64,000 bases of DNA, from contig DFKE01000010.1 in NCBI GenBank assembly GCA_002373505.1, positions 1-64,000 on the forward strand, in the 5' to 3' direction. Positions within the stretch are counted from its first letter, which is position 1. Every line of letters starts with the position of its first letter. Origin of the DNA: Bacteroidales bacterium UBA3653. Lineage in GTDB: Bacteria > Bacteroidota > Bacteroidia > Bacteroidales > Paludibacteraceae. Made by a program: the position numbers and the translations under genes. Positions 55,794-64,000 of this stretch are shown one piece after another. The notes below the pieces were generated by a model, which did no database searches, was not told where the DNA came from, and worked only from the letters and a program-made list of their open reading frames with translations.

Positions 55794-57191
55794 TTAGAAT
55801 TCTGCGGATTTAGGGGTCCTCGGGAACGGGATGACATCGCGGATGTTCTGCATGCCCGTTACGAACAGCATCAGACGCTCAAAACCGAGTCCGAAACCGG
55901 CGTGCGGAGCACTGCCGAAACGGCGGGTGTCGAGATACCACCACATATCTTTCATCGGGATATGGCGACGCTCGATCTCCGCATTCAGCAAATCCAGGTT
56001 CTCCTCGCGGACGGAACCGCCTATGATCTCTCCTATCTGCGGGAAGAGTACATCGGTGCCTTGTACCGTCTTGTTGTCCTCGTTGATCTTCATGTAGAAT
56101 GCTTTGATCTCTTTCGGGTAATCGGTCATGATGACCGGTTTCTTAAAGTGCTCTTCTACCAAATAACGCTCATGCTCCGATGCCAGGTCGTCGCCCCAGT
56201 TGCAGGGGAATTCAAACTTCTTGCCGTTCTTGATAGCCTCTTGGAGGATATGGATTCCTTCGGTATAAGGCAGACGGACAAACTCGGTGTTTACAACGGA
56301 TTTGAGCCGTTCGATCAGACCTTTGTCCACAAACTGGTTCAGGAACTCCAGATCATCCATGCAATGCTCTAATGCCCAGCGGACGCAGTACTTGATGAAA
56401 TCTTCTTCCAGATCCATCAACTCGTCTTTCTGGATAAAGGCTACTTCCGGTTCTATCATCCAGAACTCAGCCAGGTGTCTCGGCGTGTTGCTGTTCTCCG
56501 CGCGGAAGGTAGGACCGAAGGTATAGATCTTACCCAGAGCCATAGCTCCCAGTTCGCCTTCCAACTGACCGCTTACGGTCAATGCGGCCATCTTGCCGAA
56601 GAAATCGTCGCTATAGTCGATCTGACCGTCCTCGGTCTTCTTGAGATTATAGAGGTTTTTGGTCGTTACTTGGAACATCTGACCGGCTCCTTCGCAGTCG
56701 CTGGCGGTGATCAATGGGGTATGGAAATAGAAATATCCGTGTTCATGGAAATAGGTGTGGATAGCCATTGCCATGTGATGACGGATGCGGAATACGGCAC
56801 CGAAGGTATTGGTACGGGGGCGCAGGTGCGCTACCGTGCGCAGAAACTCCATGCTTAGTCCTTTTTTCTGTAACGGATATTTCTCCGGGTCTGCCGTTCC
56901 GTAAACCTCCAAATCCGTTAATTGGATCTCTACGGCCTGACCTGCTCCCTGGCTCTCTACCAGAATACCTGTTGCAGAGATACACGAACCGGTAGTGACG
57001 GGTTTGAGTTGCTCCTCGCTGAATTTCTCCAGATCTACTACAATCTGGATGTTCTTGATCGTTGAGCCGTCGTTCAGGGCTATAAACGATACGTTTTTAT
57101 TGCCCCGACGGCTGCGAACCCAGCCGCGGACGTTGATCTCCGATCCGAAATCAGTACGTTTTAAGGCATCTGTAATTACTGTTCTTTGCAT
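55794..57191 (-). CDS. asnS: Asparaginyl-tRNA synthetase
   Basis: Start at 57191 (MQRTVITDALKRTDFGSEI), 465 residues. OB anticodon domain (VRGWVRSRRGNKNVSFIALNDGS), class II core with motif 2 (FRAENSNTPRHLAEFWMIEPE) and motif 3 (GFGLGFERLMLF). Length fits AsnRS rather than AspRS. Charges tRNA-Asn with asparagine. Confidence 0.95.
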   Translation of the reverse strand: MQRTVITDALKRTDFGSEINVRGWVRSRRGNKNVSFIALNDGSTIKNIQIVVDLEKFSEEQLKPVTTGSCISATGILVESQGAGQAVEIQLTDLEVYGTADPEKYPLQKKGLSMEFLRTVAHLRPRTNTFGAVFRIRHHMAMAIHTYFHEHGYFYFHTPLITASDCEGAGQMFQVTTKNLYNLKKTEDGQIDYSDDFFGKMAALTVSGQLEGELGAMALGKIYTFGPTFRAENSNTPRHLAEFWMIEPEVAFIQKDELMDLEEDFIKYCVRWALEHCMDDLEFLNQFVDKGLIERLKSVVNTEFVRLPYTEGIHILQEAIKNGKKFEFPCNWGDDLASEHERYLVEEHFKKPVIMTDYPKEIKAFYMKINEDNKTVQGTDVLFPQIGEIIGGSVREENLDLLNAEIERRHIPMKDMWWYLDTRRFGSAPHAGFGLGFERLMLFVTGMQNIRDVIPFPRTPKSAEF

Positions 57192-57210
57192 ATGTTTTGA
57201 AATATTATTT

Positions 57211-58791
57211 TTATCGTAATGGATCACTGATATCTTCTCCCATGCTGTTGTAAACGGCTCCATCGGGTGTCATCTGCTGGCTGAATGATACTGCACCCAT
57301 ATCGCTGTTCATGCTGGACTGGATGGACACGCTCTCTCCATTGCTCGGAGCACCTATGCCTATCTCATCAGGATCGATAGCTTCTTCTTCGTTCTGGAAT
57401 TTGGCATACTTGCCACGGAACCGCAGCCATATACTATCGGTCGCGCCGTTACGGTGCTTGGCTACAATGATCTGGGCCAGACCGCGCAAGTCCTTGCCGG
57501 TCTTGTCGTCGCTGTATAGATGATAGTATTCCGGCCGGTGAATGAAACATACCATGTCCGCGTCTTGCTCGATGGCGCCGGACTCACGCAGGTCGCTCAA
57601 CTGGGGCGTTTTGCCTTCCACGCCCTGACGTGCTTCTACGCCGCGGTTCAACTGGGACAAAGCGATGATGGGAATGTCCAGCTCTTTGGCGAGAGCTTTC
57701 AGGTTGCGCGAGATGATGGATACCTCTTGCTCGCGGCTGCCGAAACTGGAGCCTTGGGCGTTCATCAGCTGCAGGTAGTCGATGATGATAAGTCGGATTC
57801 CTTTCTCGCGGACCAGCTTGCGGGCTTTGGAGCGTAACTCGAAGATAGACAGCGAAGGAGTATCGTCCAAATACAGAGGCTTGCCCTTCATGATGTTTAT
57901 CTTTGTGTTGAGACGCTTGGCATCCTCCTTGCTCATCTTGCCGGTCTTGATCTTGTCGCCTTCTATCTCGCATACATTCATGATCAGACGGTTGACTAAC
58001 TGCACGTTACTCATCTCCAGCGAGAAGATGGCTACCGGTATCTCATGATCAACGGCTATGTTTTTGGCCATGGATAGAACGAAAGCCGTCTTACCCATTG
58101 CCGGACGGGCTGCGATGATGATCAGGTCCGGTGTCTGCCAGCCGGAGGTGATCTTGTCTAAGGCGTGGAATCCGGATGGGATACCGCTGATCGAACCGGT
58201 GTTCTTGGCGGCTTTTTCCATGCGGGCGAACGCTTCTTCTATCACGGGGTCGATCTGCGTCACGTCGCGTTTTTGCGAGCGTTGCGAGATCTCAAAGATG
58301 CCGGATTCGGCTTCTTGCATCAGCTCGTCAACATCTTGTGTCTCGTCGAATCCTTTTTCTTCTATCTGGGCGGCTAAGGCTATGATGTCGCGCGCTGTCG
58401 CTTTCTTGGATATGATCTCTGCGTGATAGCGTAGATGGGCTGTCGAGGCTACGCGGCGGGTCAGATCTGCAAGATAGACCGCGCCGCCGGCTTTATCCAG
58501 CGTACCCATATTGCGCATCTTCTCGCCTACGGATAGTATGTCGATAGGCTGGTCTTTTACGGCCAGTTCCCGTATGGCTTCATAGACCAGACGGTTCTGG
58601 TCCTTGTAGAAGACCTCCGGCCTCAATAGATCCGCTACAGTTCCGTAGGCGTCTTTCTCTATCATGATCGCTCCCAGTACCGAATCCTCCAGTTCCTGCG
58701 CCTGAGGGGGGAGTTTGCCCGTCTCGTTGGCGCCTACTTTGATGATCGTGGCTGGCTGGGGACGTTTGTTATTTCTGCTTGTTCCTGCCAT
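57211..58791 (-). CDS. dnaB: Replicative DNA helicase
   Basis: 526 residues. N-terminal helical domain (PPQAQELEDSVLGAIMIEKDAYG) and RecA-like domain with Walker A ARPAMGKTAF, Walker B LIIIDYLQLM, and the DRESGAIEQDADMVCFIHR motif. Unwinds DNA at the chromosomal fork. Overlaps the meaB stop by 23 bases. A second helicase (35817) belongs to the element. Confidence 0.95.
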   Translation of the reverse strand: MAGTSRNNKRPQPATIIKVGANETGKLPPQAQELEDSVLGAIMIEKDAYGTVADLLRPEVFYKDQNRLVYEAIRELAVKDQPIDILSVGEKMRNMGTLDKAGGAVYLADLTRRVASTAHLRYHAEIISKKATARDIIALAAQIEEKGFDETQDVDELMQEAESGIFEISQRSQKRDVTQIDPVIEEAFARMEKAAKNTGSISGIPSGFHALDKITSGWQTPDLIIIAARPAMGKTAFVLSMAKNIAVDHEIPVAIFSLEMSNVQLVNRLIMNVCEIEGDKIKTGKMSKEDAKRLNTKINIMKGKPLYLDDTPSLSIFELRSKARKLVREKGIRLIIIDYLQLMNAQGSSFGSREQEVSIISRNLKALAKELDIPIIALSQLNRGVEARQGVEGKTPQLSDLRESGAIEQDADMVCFIHRPEYYHLYSDDKTGKDLRGLAQIIVAKHRNGATDSIWLRFRGKYAKFQNEEEAIDPDEIGIGAPSNGESVSIQSSMNSDMGAVSFSQQMTPDGAVYNSMGEDISDPLR

Positions 58792-59866
58792 ATTCGGTTA
58801 ATAGATTGTGGGCAGCAACGAAACTGCTTACCTCATTGTTCAATACCTGTCGTTCGGCTACCTCTATCTGATGCTCCATCTGTTCGTTTTTGTAGAATCC
58901 GTCCAGAAGTGCCTGGTTGATGGTCTCGTACATCCAGTACTTGGCTTGTTCGGTGCGATGGAGGGCAAAGTAACCGTTGGATTTGGTGAAGGCGATATAC
59001 TGTTCTATGTTTTCCCATACCTCCATCACGCCGCTGTGGTCGATGGACGAGCAGCAGATGGCGTCGGGCTTCCATCCTGATTCGGACGGGGGGAACAGGG
59101 CTAATGCGTTCTTGAAACTGATGCGGGCTACGCGCGCGCGTTCAATATTATTTCCGTCGCATTTGTTGATGGCTATGCCGTCGGCCATCTCCATGATGCC
59201 GCGTTTGATGCCTTGCAACTCGTCGCCGGTGCCTGTTACCTGAAGCAACAGGAAATAATCTACCATGGAGTGAGCCGCTGTCTCGGATTGTCCTACACCC
59301 ACTGTCTCCAACAGGATGGTGTCAAACCCTGCCGCCTCGCATAGCACAATCGTCTCGCGGGTCTTCCGGGCTACACCGCCTAATGAACCCGCTGACGGGC
59401 TCGGACGGATGAAGGCGTTGGATTTGACGGACAGGTCATTCATGCGGGTCTTGTCGCCCAGAATGGAACCCTTGCTACGTTCGCTGGACGGGTCGATAGC
59501 CAGAACGGCAAGACGCTTACCTTGGTCGCATAACTCGCTGCCGAGAGCTTCGATAAAAGTGGATTTGCCTGCTCCCGGCACTCCGGTGATTCCTACGCGG
59601 ATGGAATTGCCGGCATAGGGAAGGCATAGCTCGATCACTTTCTGGGCTATGGCCTGATCCGCAAGCAGATTGCTCTCTACCAGCGTTACCGCCTGACTCA
59701 ATATGGTCATGTCGCCACGGCGGATACCCTCGAAATAAGCTTCGGGGGTAAGCACCGTCTTCTTGCGGCGGAAGGTGGCATACGGATTGACGGAAGGCAG
59801 GTTTTCTACGCCTGCGTTCACCGTCAGACCTTTGTATTCGTCGCTATTTTCTGGATGGTCTATCAT
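58769..59866 (-). CDS. meaB: Methylmalonyl-CoA mutase-associated GTPase
   Basis: 365 residues with G1 GVPGAGKST (95-103), AIDPSSERSKGSILGDKTRM switch parts and ETVGVGQSE, all hallmarks of MeaB/ArgK GTPases. It protects and loads B12 into methylmalonyl-CoA mutase in propionate metabolism. Start and stop overlap neighbours (DUF1573 by 4 bases). Confidence 0.93.
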   Translation of the reverse strand: MIDHPENSDEYKGLTVNAGVENLPSVNPYATFRRKKTVLTPEAYFEGIRRGDMTILSQAVTLVESNLLADQAIAQKVIELCLPYAGNSIRVGITGVPGAGKSTFIEALGSELCDQGKRLAVLAIDPSSERSKGSILGDKTRMNDLSVKSNAFIRPSPSAGSLGGVARKTRETIVLCEAAGFDTILLETVGVGQSETAAHSMVDYFLLLQVTGTGDELQGIKRGIMEMADGIAINKCDGNNIERARVARISFKNALALFPPSESGWKPDAICCSSIDHSGVMEVWENIEQYIAFTKSNGYFALHRTEQAKYWMYETINQALLDGFYKNEQMEHQIEVAERQVLNNEVSSFVAAHNLLTEYGRNKQK

Positions 59867-60942
59867 TCTACAAAGAAATCCACTTTCACGCGTTTGATAG
59901 GATTCTGGTAGTCATTGGTGATGATCACTACTTCGCGGCTGTATGCGCCCGGTTGCATCTCTTTGCAGTTGATCTCAACGGTCACATTGCCTTTCTTGCC
60001 CGATTTGATAGGCTTGGACGCTTTGGCAGAGATGTGTTCGCCTACGCCATAGACGCGGCGGATCTCAAGCGGATTCACACCTACGTTCTTGATCGGGAAC
60101 AGCTCTTTGTGTACTTTCCCGGCGGAGATGTTACCGAGATTGATGTATTGCTCTACCTCGATGATAGGAGCTTCCTGTTTTTCCTCTACGCTCAGATTGC
60201 TGAAATCCTCTACCACATTGGCTCTGATTGTCAGCTCGTATGGATCGGAGATGTTCTTCTTGTCGTCCACTACTACATAGGCATGAACCTCTACAGGACC
60301 GTACAGCTTCGCTGGCTTGGTGTCCATCGAGAAGATGAATTTGCCAATCTCGTTGGCTTTTACGGTCGGAAGGGTCACTTGGTTGATCAGGAAATTGTCT
60401 GCTGGGCTGGTCGCCAGGGCTACGCTGTGCTCTTTCTGGGAGAGGTTGGCGTATTCTAATTCGCCGGTCTTGGACTCGCCTTTCTTGATGGTCCCCAGAT
60501 CAAGCGTCTTGGTTTTCATGCTCAGCTCGCCTACCAATACCGTGTATTTGTTTACCGGTTTGGCTTTCTTCGGGATCACTTCTCCTTTGATATACACGCG
60601 CTTCGTCGGCTCGGTCGCATTGGAGGTGATGGTTACCGTCTTCTGGAAACGGCCCGGACGACCGTTAGGGTTGTATGTAACGGTGATGCTGCCTGTCTGA
60701 CCCGGCTCGATAGGCTCTTTGGTCCATGTCGGGGTGGTGCAGCCGCAACTGGCGCGCACGTTGCTCAGGATAAGAGGGGACATTCCCTCGTTCTTGAACT
60801 CGAAAACGGTGGAAACGCGGCCGTCGGCTTCATTGATCTTGCCGAAATCATGTTCGGTCTTTACAAATGTGATAACAGGGTCCTGACCCATCATGGCTAC
60901 TGCTACCAGAGCCATGCAGAGAGTGCTAAAAATCTTTTTCAT
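59863..60942 (-). CDS. DUF1573 protein
   Basis: 359 residues with signal peptide (MKKIFSTLCMALVAVAMMG) and two to three DUF1573 immunoglobulin-like repeats, the first with EHDFGKINEADGRVSTVFEFKNEG and RASCGCTTPTW. Periplasmic or surface; function unknown. It overlaps the rel gene end by 17 bases and meaB start by 4. Confidence 0.88.
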   Translation of the reverse strand: MKKIFSTLCMALVAVAMMGQDPVITFVKTEHDFGKINEADGRVSTVFEFKNEGMSPLILSNVRASCGCTTPTWTKEPIEPGQTGSITVTYNPNGRPGRFQKTVTITSNATEPTKRVYIKGEVIPKKAKPVNKYTVLVGELSMKTKTLDLGTIKKGESKTGELEYANLSQKEHSVALATSPADNFLINQVTLPTVKANEIGKFIFSMDTKPAKLYGPVEVHAYVVVDDKKNISDPYELTIRANVVEDFSNLSVEEKQEAPIIEVEQYINLGNISAGKVHKELFPIKNVGVNPLEIRRVYGVGEHISAKASKPIKSGKKGNVTVEINCKEMQPGAYSREVVIITNDYQNPIKRVKVDFFVE

Positions 60943-63169
60943 ATCGTTTAACTTCTTTTATGTTTTCAACTTTGCGGATCGCTTTCAGCAATTCCTCCAG
61001 TTCGCTTTTGTCATATACATAAATCTCCATCGTTCCTTTGAAGATGCCGTCTTCGCTGGATATGTTGATGGCGCGCATGTTGATGTGGAAATCCGTCGTG
61101 ATAGCTTGTAGCACTTGGATGAACACGCCGAATTTGTCTATTCCCTTCAACTCGATCGTCTCTACGAACGATTGTACGCGGTGGGTGTTCCATGTCGCGG
61201 AATATAACCGCTTGCCGTAACTCGTCTTCAGCAATGCCGCTTCCGGGCAGTCCAGCTTGTGTATGTGCATCATGCCTTCTTCGTCCAGATAACCCAGCAC
61301 CTCGTCGCCCGGGATAGGATGGCAGCATTGGCTCAGGATGTATTCTTTGCCCAGGTTCTCGTCCGTCAACACGATGGCGTGAGGACCTTTCTTCGGCTTC
61401 ACTGCATCCTTCTCTCCCTCCCTTGAGGGGAGGGTCGGGGAGAGGTTGTTACGCTTGCCGATGAACGGCACGTACGACAGCAGGCTGCGTTTCGGATAGA
61501 CGATATCATGGATGTTATCCAGCCGGATGGAACCCTGGCCTACCTGTGCGTACAACTCGCTCGGTTGCGTCAAATCATAATAATTCAATAACCGTGCCAA
61601 AGCCAGATCGCGGTCGGCGGCGAGGTCTTTATCCATCAGGATAGCGTCTTCCACCAACTTCTCGCCGTGCTTGATATAACGCCTCTCCTCGCGGCGGAAA
61701 TACTGGTTCAGACCGTTGCGCGCTCTCGCCGTGGTCACCATCTTCAGCCATTCGCGCTGCGGATGCTGGCTGTTGGAGGTCAGGATCTCTATCTGGTCGC
61801 CGCCTTTCAGACGGTAGGACAGCGGTACTAACGTATGGTTGACCTTGGCGCCGATACAATGTTCGCCTAACTCGGAGTGGAGTAGGAACGCAAAATCCAG
61901 AGCCGTTGCGCCTAACGGCAGGGTCTTGATCTCGCCTTTCGGGGTGAAGACGAATACTTCCTGTGCAAACAGATTCAGCTTGAAAGTTCCTAAAAACTCC
62001 ATCGCGTCTTTGTCCGGATGAGCCAGAACCTCCTTGATCTCCTGGATCCATTTGTCCAGACCGTCGTCGCTCTCGCCGGTCTTGTATTTCCAATGCGCCG
62101 CGTAGCCGTGCTCGGCTATCTCGTGCATACGGTCCGTGCGGATCTGAACCTCTACCCATTCGCCGTTCTTGCCCATCACCGTTACGTGCAGGGCCTCATA
62201 ACCGTTGGCTTTCGGCGTCGAGATCCAGTCGCGGATGCGCTCAGGATGAGGACGGTAAATCTCCGTGATGGCGGAATAAATCATCCAGCACTGGTCCTTC
62301 TCGCTCATCGATTCGTTCGGAGTGAAGATGATACGCACGGCCATCAGGTCATACACGTCTTCAAAGGCGCATTGCTGCCTCATCATCTTTTTCCATATCG
62401 AATAGACCGATTTGATGCGAGCTTTCATCGTGAAGGTGTAACCCATGCTCTGCAGACGCTCACGGATCGGGGCGGAGAAGGCCTCGTAGTCTTCCAACTT
62501 GCTGCCTTTGATGGCTTCCAACTTGTCATGGATCTCCTGCCATGTCTCCGGGTGCTCGTATTTGAAACTCAGATCCTCCAGCTCCGTCTTGATCGGGAAT
62601 AGACCCAGACGGTGGGCAAGAGGAGCATAGATATACTCTGTCTCGCCGGCTATCTTGTATTGCTTGTCTTTCGGCTGCGAACCGAGCGTGCGCATGTTGT
62701 GAAGCCGGTCGGCAATCTTGATCAGCACAACGCGTATATCGTCGCTGATCGTCAGCAGCAGCTTGCGGAAGTTCTCCGCTTGCTCGCTCGCCTGACTGCC
62801 GAAAACACCGCCGCTGATCTTCGTCAGACCGCCTACGATCTGCGCTATCTTGTCGCCGAAAAGGCCAGCGATGTCCTCTACGGTATAATCCGTGTCTTCT
62901 ACTACGTCATGCAGAAGTGCTGCGCAGATACTGGTGCTGCCCAGACCTATCTGTTTCACGCAGATACGCGCGACTGCAAGAGGATGCATGATATACGGCT
63001 CGCCGCTTAGCCGGCGGACACCGTAATGAGCCTTGTACGCAAAATTGAACGCATGCGTGATCAGCTCCACTTTCTGACGGTGGAGCGTATGCGCGTAGTC
63101 GTCCAGCAACGCCTCAAATTCGCGTTGGATCATCAGATCTTCTTCCGCTGTAAATTCGCTCTTTTGCAT
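60926..63169 (-). CDS. rsh: Bifunctional (p)ppGpp synthetase/hydrolase Rel/SpoT
   Basis: 747 residues. HD hydrolase (HDVVEDT at 87-93), synthetase (VRIIFTPNESMSEKD, IRDWISTPKANGYEALH), TGS (about 385-450) and C-terminal ACT (about 670-745). The HD motif appears intact, so it may both make and degrade (p)ppGpp. A 20-codon insertion with the palindromic repeat LSPTLPSREGE lies at residues about 576-596. Promoter at 63189-63219. Confidence 0.94.
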   Translation of the reverse strand: MQKSEFTAEEDLMIQREFEALLDDYAHTLHRQKVELITHAFNFAYKAHYGVRRLSGEPYIMHPLAVARICVKQIGLGSTSICAALLHDVVEDTDYTVEDIAGLFGDKIAQIVGGLTKISGGVFGSQASEQAENFRKLLLTISDDIRVVLIKIADRLHNMRTLGSQPKDKQYKIAGETEYIYAPLAHRLGLFPIKTELEDLSFKYEHPETWQEIHDKLEAIKGSKLEDYEAFSAPIRERLQSMGYTFTMKARIKSVYSIWKKMMRQQCAFEDVYDLMAVRIIFTPNESMSEKDQCWMIYSAITEIYRPHPERIRDWISTPKANGYEALHVTVMGKNGEWVEVQIRTDRMHEIAEHGYAAHWKYKTGESDDGLDKWIQEIKEVLAHPDKDAMEFLGTFKLNLFAQEVFVFTPKGEIKTLPLGATALDFAFLLHSELGEHCIGAKVNHTLVPLSYRLKGGDQIEILTSNSQHPQREWLKMVTTARARNGLNQYFRREERRYIKHGEKLVEDAILMDKDLAADRDLALARLLNYYDLTQPSELYAQVGQGSIRLDNIHDIVYPKRSLLSYVPFIGKRNNLSPTLPSREGEKDAVKPKKGPHAIVLTDENLGKEYILSQCCHPIPGDEVLGYLDEEGMMHIHKLDCPEAALLKTSYGKRLYSATWNTHRVQSFVETIELKGIDKFGVFIQVLQAITTDFHINMRAINISSEDGIFKGTMEIYVYDKSELEELLKAIRKVENIKEVKRYEKDF

Positions 63170-63188
63170 AATAAGCCAAATTGACGTG

Positions 63189-63219
63189 CAAAATTACTAT
63201 TTTTTTTTCATATATGCAA
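63189..63219 (-). promoter_or_regulatory. Promoter of the rel/spoT operon
   Basis: TTG (63217-63219), 20 bases, TAATTTTG (63189-63196), 20 bases upstream of the start codon, so a very short leader. Confidence 0.82.
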
Positions 63220-63343
63220 GTGCGCGCGCGTTTTTTGTGTTTTTTCTTGCTGTTGTTCATGTTTTTGTTCTTTTTTTTGTTCATTTTTCTCCTTCCTCCT
63301 TTCTTCTCTTTCCTCCTTTTGTCTCTGCCCTCAGTCTACCTCT

Positions 63344-63702
63344 CGCCGATGTACCGGCGAGCCTGCTCCTTTTTTTTAGCAAGCCTTCGTTGTTTCTTTC
63401 GGTGGCATTTTTGCCGCCGGATTCTTCTATAGCGTCCGTTGTGCCGTCTGAGAGACAGTTCCTTCCTCCCTCCCTTTCCCTTTTTCCTCCCTTGAGGGGA
63501 GGTCGGGTGGGGTTACTTCCTCCCGCCCTTTCCCCTTTCCCTTTCTCCTTTCTTTCGCCGATGTACCGGCGAGCCTGCTCCTTTTTTTTAGCAAGCCTTC
63601 GTTGTTTCTTTCGGTGGCATTTTTGCCGCCGGATTCTTCTATAGCGTCCGTTGTGCCGTCTGAGAGACAGTTACTTCCTCCCTCCCTTTCCCTTTCTCCT
63701 CC
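63344..63702. repeat. Duplicated 147-bp intergenic unit with palindromic spacer
   Basis: Two nearly identical units (63344-63490 and 63556-63702), each with hairpins CTCGCCG/CGGCGAG and GGTGGC/GCCGCC, separated by 65 bases that contain CCTCCCTTGAGGGGAGG. The frames through these are low-complexity and not genes. Upstream to 63344 the sequence is T-rich without a gene. Confidence 0.8.
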
Positions 63703-63719
63703 CCTTGTGGGGTGAAGGG

Positions 63720-64000
63720 CTTTGCCCGATTGAGCGTCCGGTGGACGGTCATAGAACCTTTTTCGGGTGGGGTTTCCTTTCTTTTCTCCTCCCTTGAAGG
63801 GAGGTCGGGTGTGGTTTACTTTGGGACCGGTGGGCTCTTCCTTCGGTATTATATACATAGTATATAATACTATAGTGTAAGGAACGAAAAATTAGTGCGT
63901 GATAAGTGCGTGATAAGTGCGTTATAAGTGCGTCATAAGTTGGAGATAACAAGGGAAGATAAGAGGCGGATTACAGCGGCTTGATGACCGTCTGAACCCC
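63720..64000. repeat. Repeat-rich intergenic DNA at the window end
   Basis: A further copy of CCTCCCTTGAAGGGAGG lies near 63787. At 63847-63869 there is a perfect inverted repeat with arms TATTATATAC and GTATATAATA around ATA. At 63892-63936 an 11-bp tandem of AAGTGCGTGAT occurs about four times. No gene is supported. Confidence 0.7.

Noticed and set aside
63186..63858. Pro/Phe/Ser-rich frames in both directions
   Set aside because: Low-complexity, T/C-rich repeats with duplicated segments; no start context or family.

Overview
The window comes from a member of the Bacteroidota, most likely order Bacteroidales. About fifteen promoters match the phylum's sigma factor (TTG, 19-21 bp, TAnnTTTG), and the chromosome carries TonB-dependent receptors, DUF5689, DUF1573 and DUF4252 proteins and two ECF sigma modules. 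Almost every gene lies on the minus strand. I cannot name a genus.

Layout. (1) 1-11055: the end of an EamA-type transporter, then a tight leftward run of 14 genes centred on a 1660-residue single-chain Type ISP restriction-modification enzyme. It has a NucS-like nuclease, a WYL-domain regulator, small lipoproteins, a two-helix membrane protein, YbjQ and ABM-fold proteins and a HARE-HTH protein around it, so it looks like a defence island. It abuts the 3' end of tRNA-Ala(GGC) (11079-11152). Next to the tRNA is a long imperfect hairpin that resembles 6S RNA. (2) about 11450-40350: a prophage-like element. On the minus strand, from right to left, it carries: a divergent XRE repressor and early genes; a CHC2-Toprim-helicase replication protein beside ten CTACA/TGTAG iterons; small early genes; a BspA-like protein; an agmatine/peptidylarginine-deiminase-like enzyme; about 1 kb of repeated non-coding DNA; ArdA antirestriction; a ClpP-type protease with nested scaffold; major capsid; tail-tube-like and other structural genes; a terminator-flanked cargo cassette (radical SAM enzyme, CPGTCP protein, repeat lipoprotein, secreted protein); portal; connector-like genes; small and large terminase. 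I see no integrase, tape measure, baseplate or lysis gene, so this could be a tail-less, capsid-forming satellite or a decayed prophage. Its right edge is a tRNA 3' fragment with a terminator at 40306-40385. (3) 40479-64000: ordinary chromosome, with two ECF sigma modules, TonB receptors, fadD-like, a non-specific nuclease, folK, cvpA, DUF5689, asnS, dnaB, meaB, DUF1573 and the Rel/SpoT gene, ending in repeat-rich intergenic DNA.

How the parts work together. The two structural operons of the element (capsid and portal-terminase) start from promoters with the same box, CGCGCAyATrCGAAAAGAC, at identical spacing from the -7 element, so a single element regulator probably switches both. A second operator, GTCCAA-N5-TTGGAC, marks two cargo or edge promoters plus one solo site. 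The element's ArdA protein may oppose Type I-like restriction such as the enzyme in part 1.

Most unusual signals: a two-copy structured RNA with covarying stems (23628-23749 and 33277-33393); a 345-bp tandem non-coding repeat holding four 24-bp boxes (28566-29098); the radical SAM/lipoprotein cassette between matching terminators; a small ORF that needs a -1 shift on A7 (11494-11693); and an iteron origin with a promoter firing into it.
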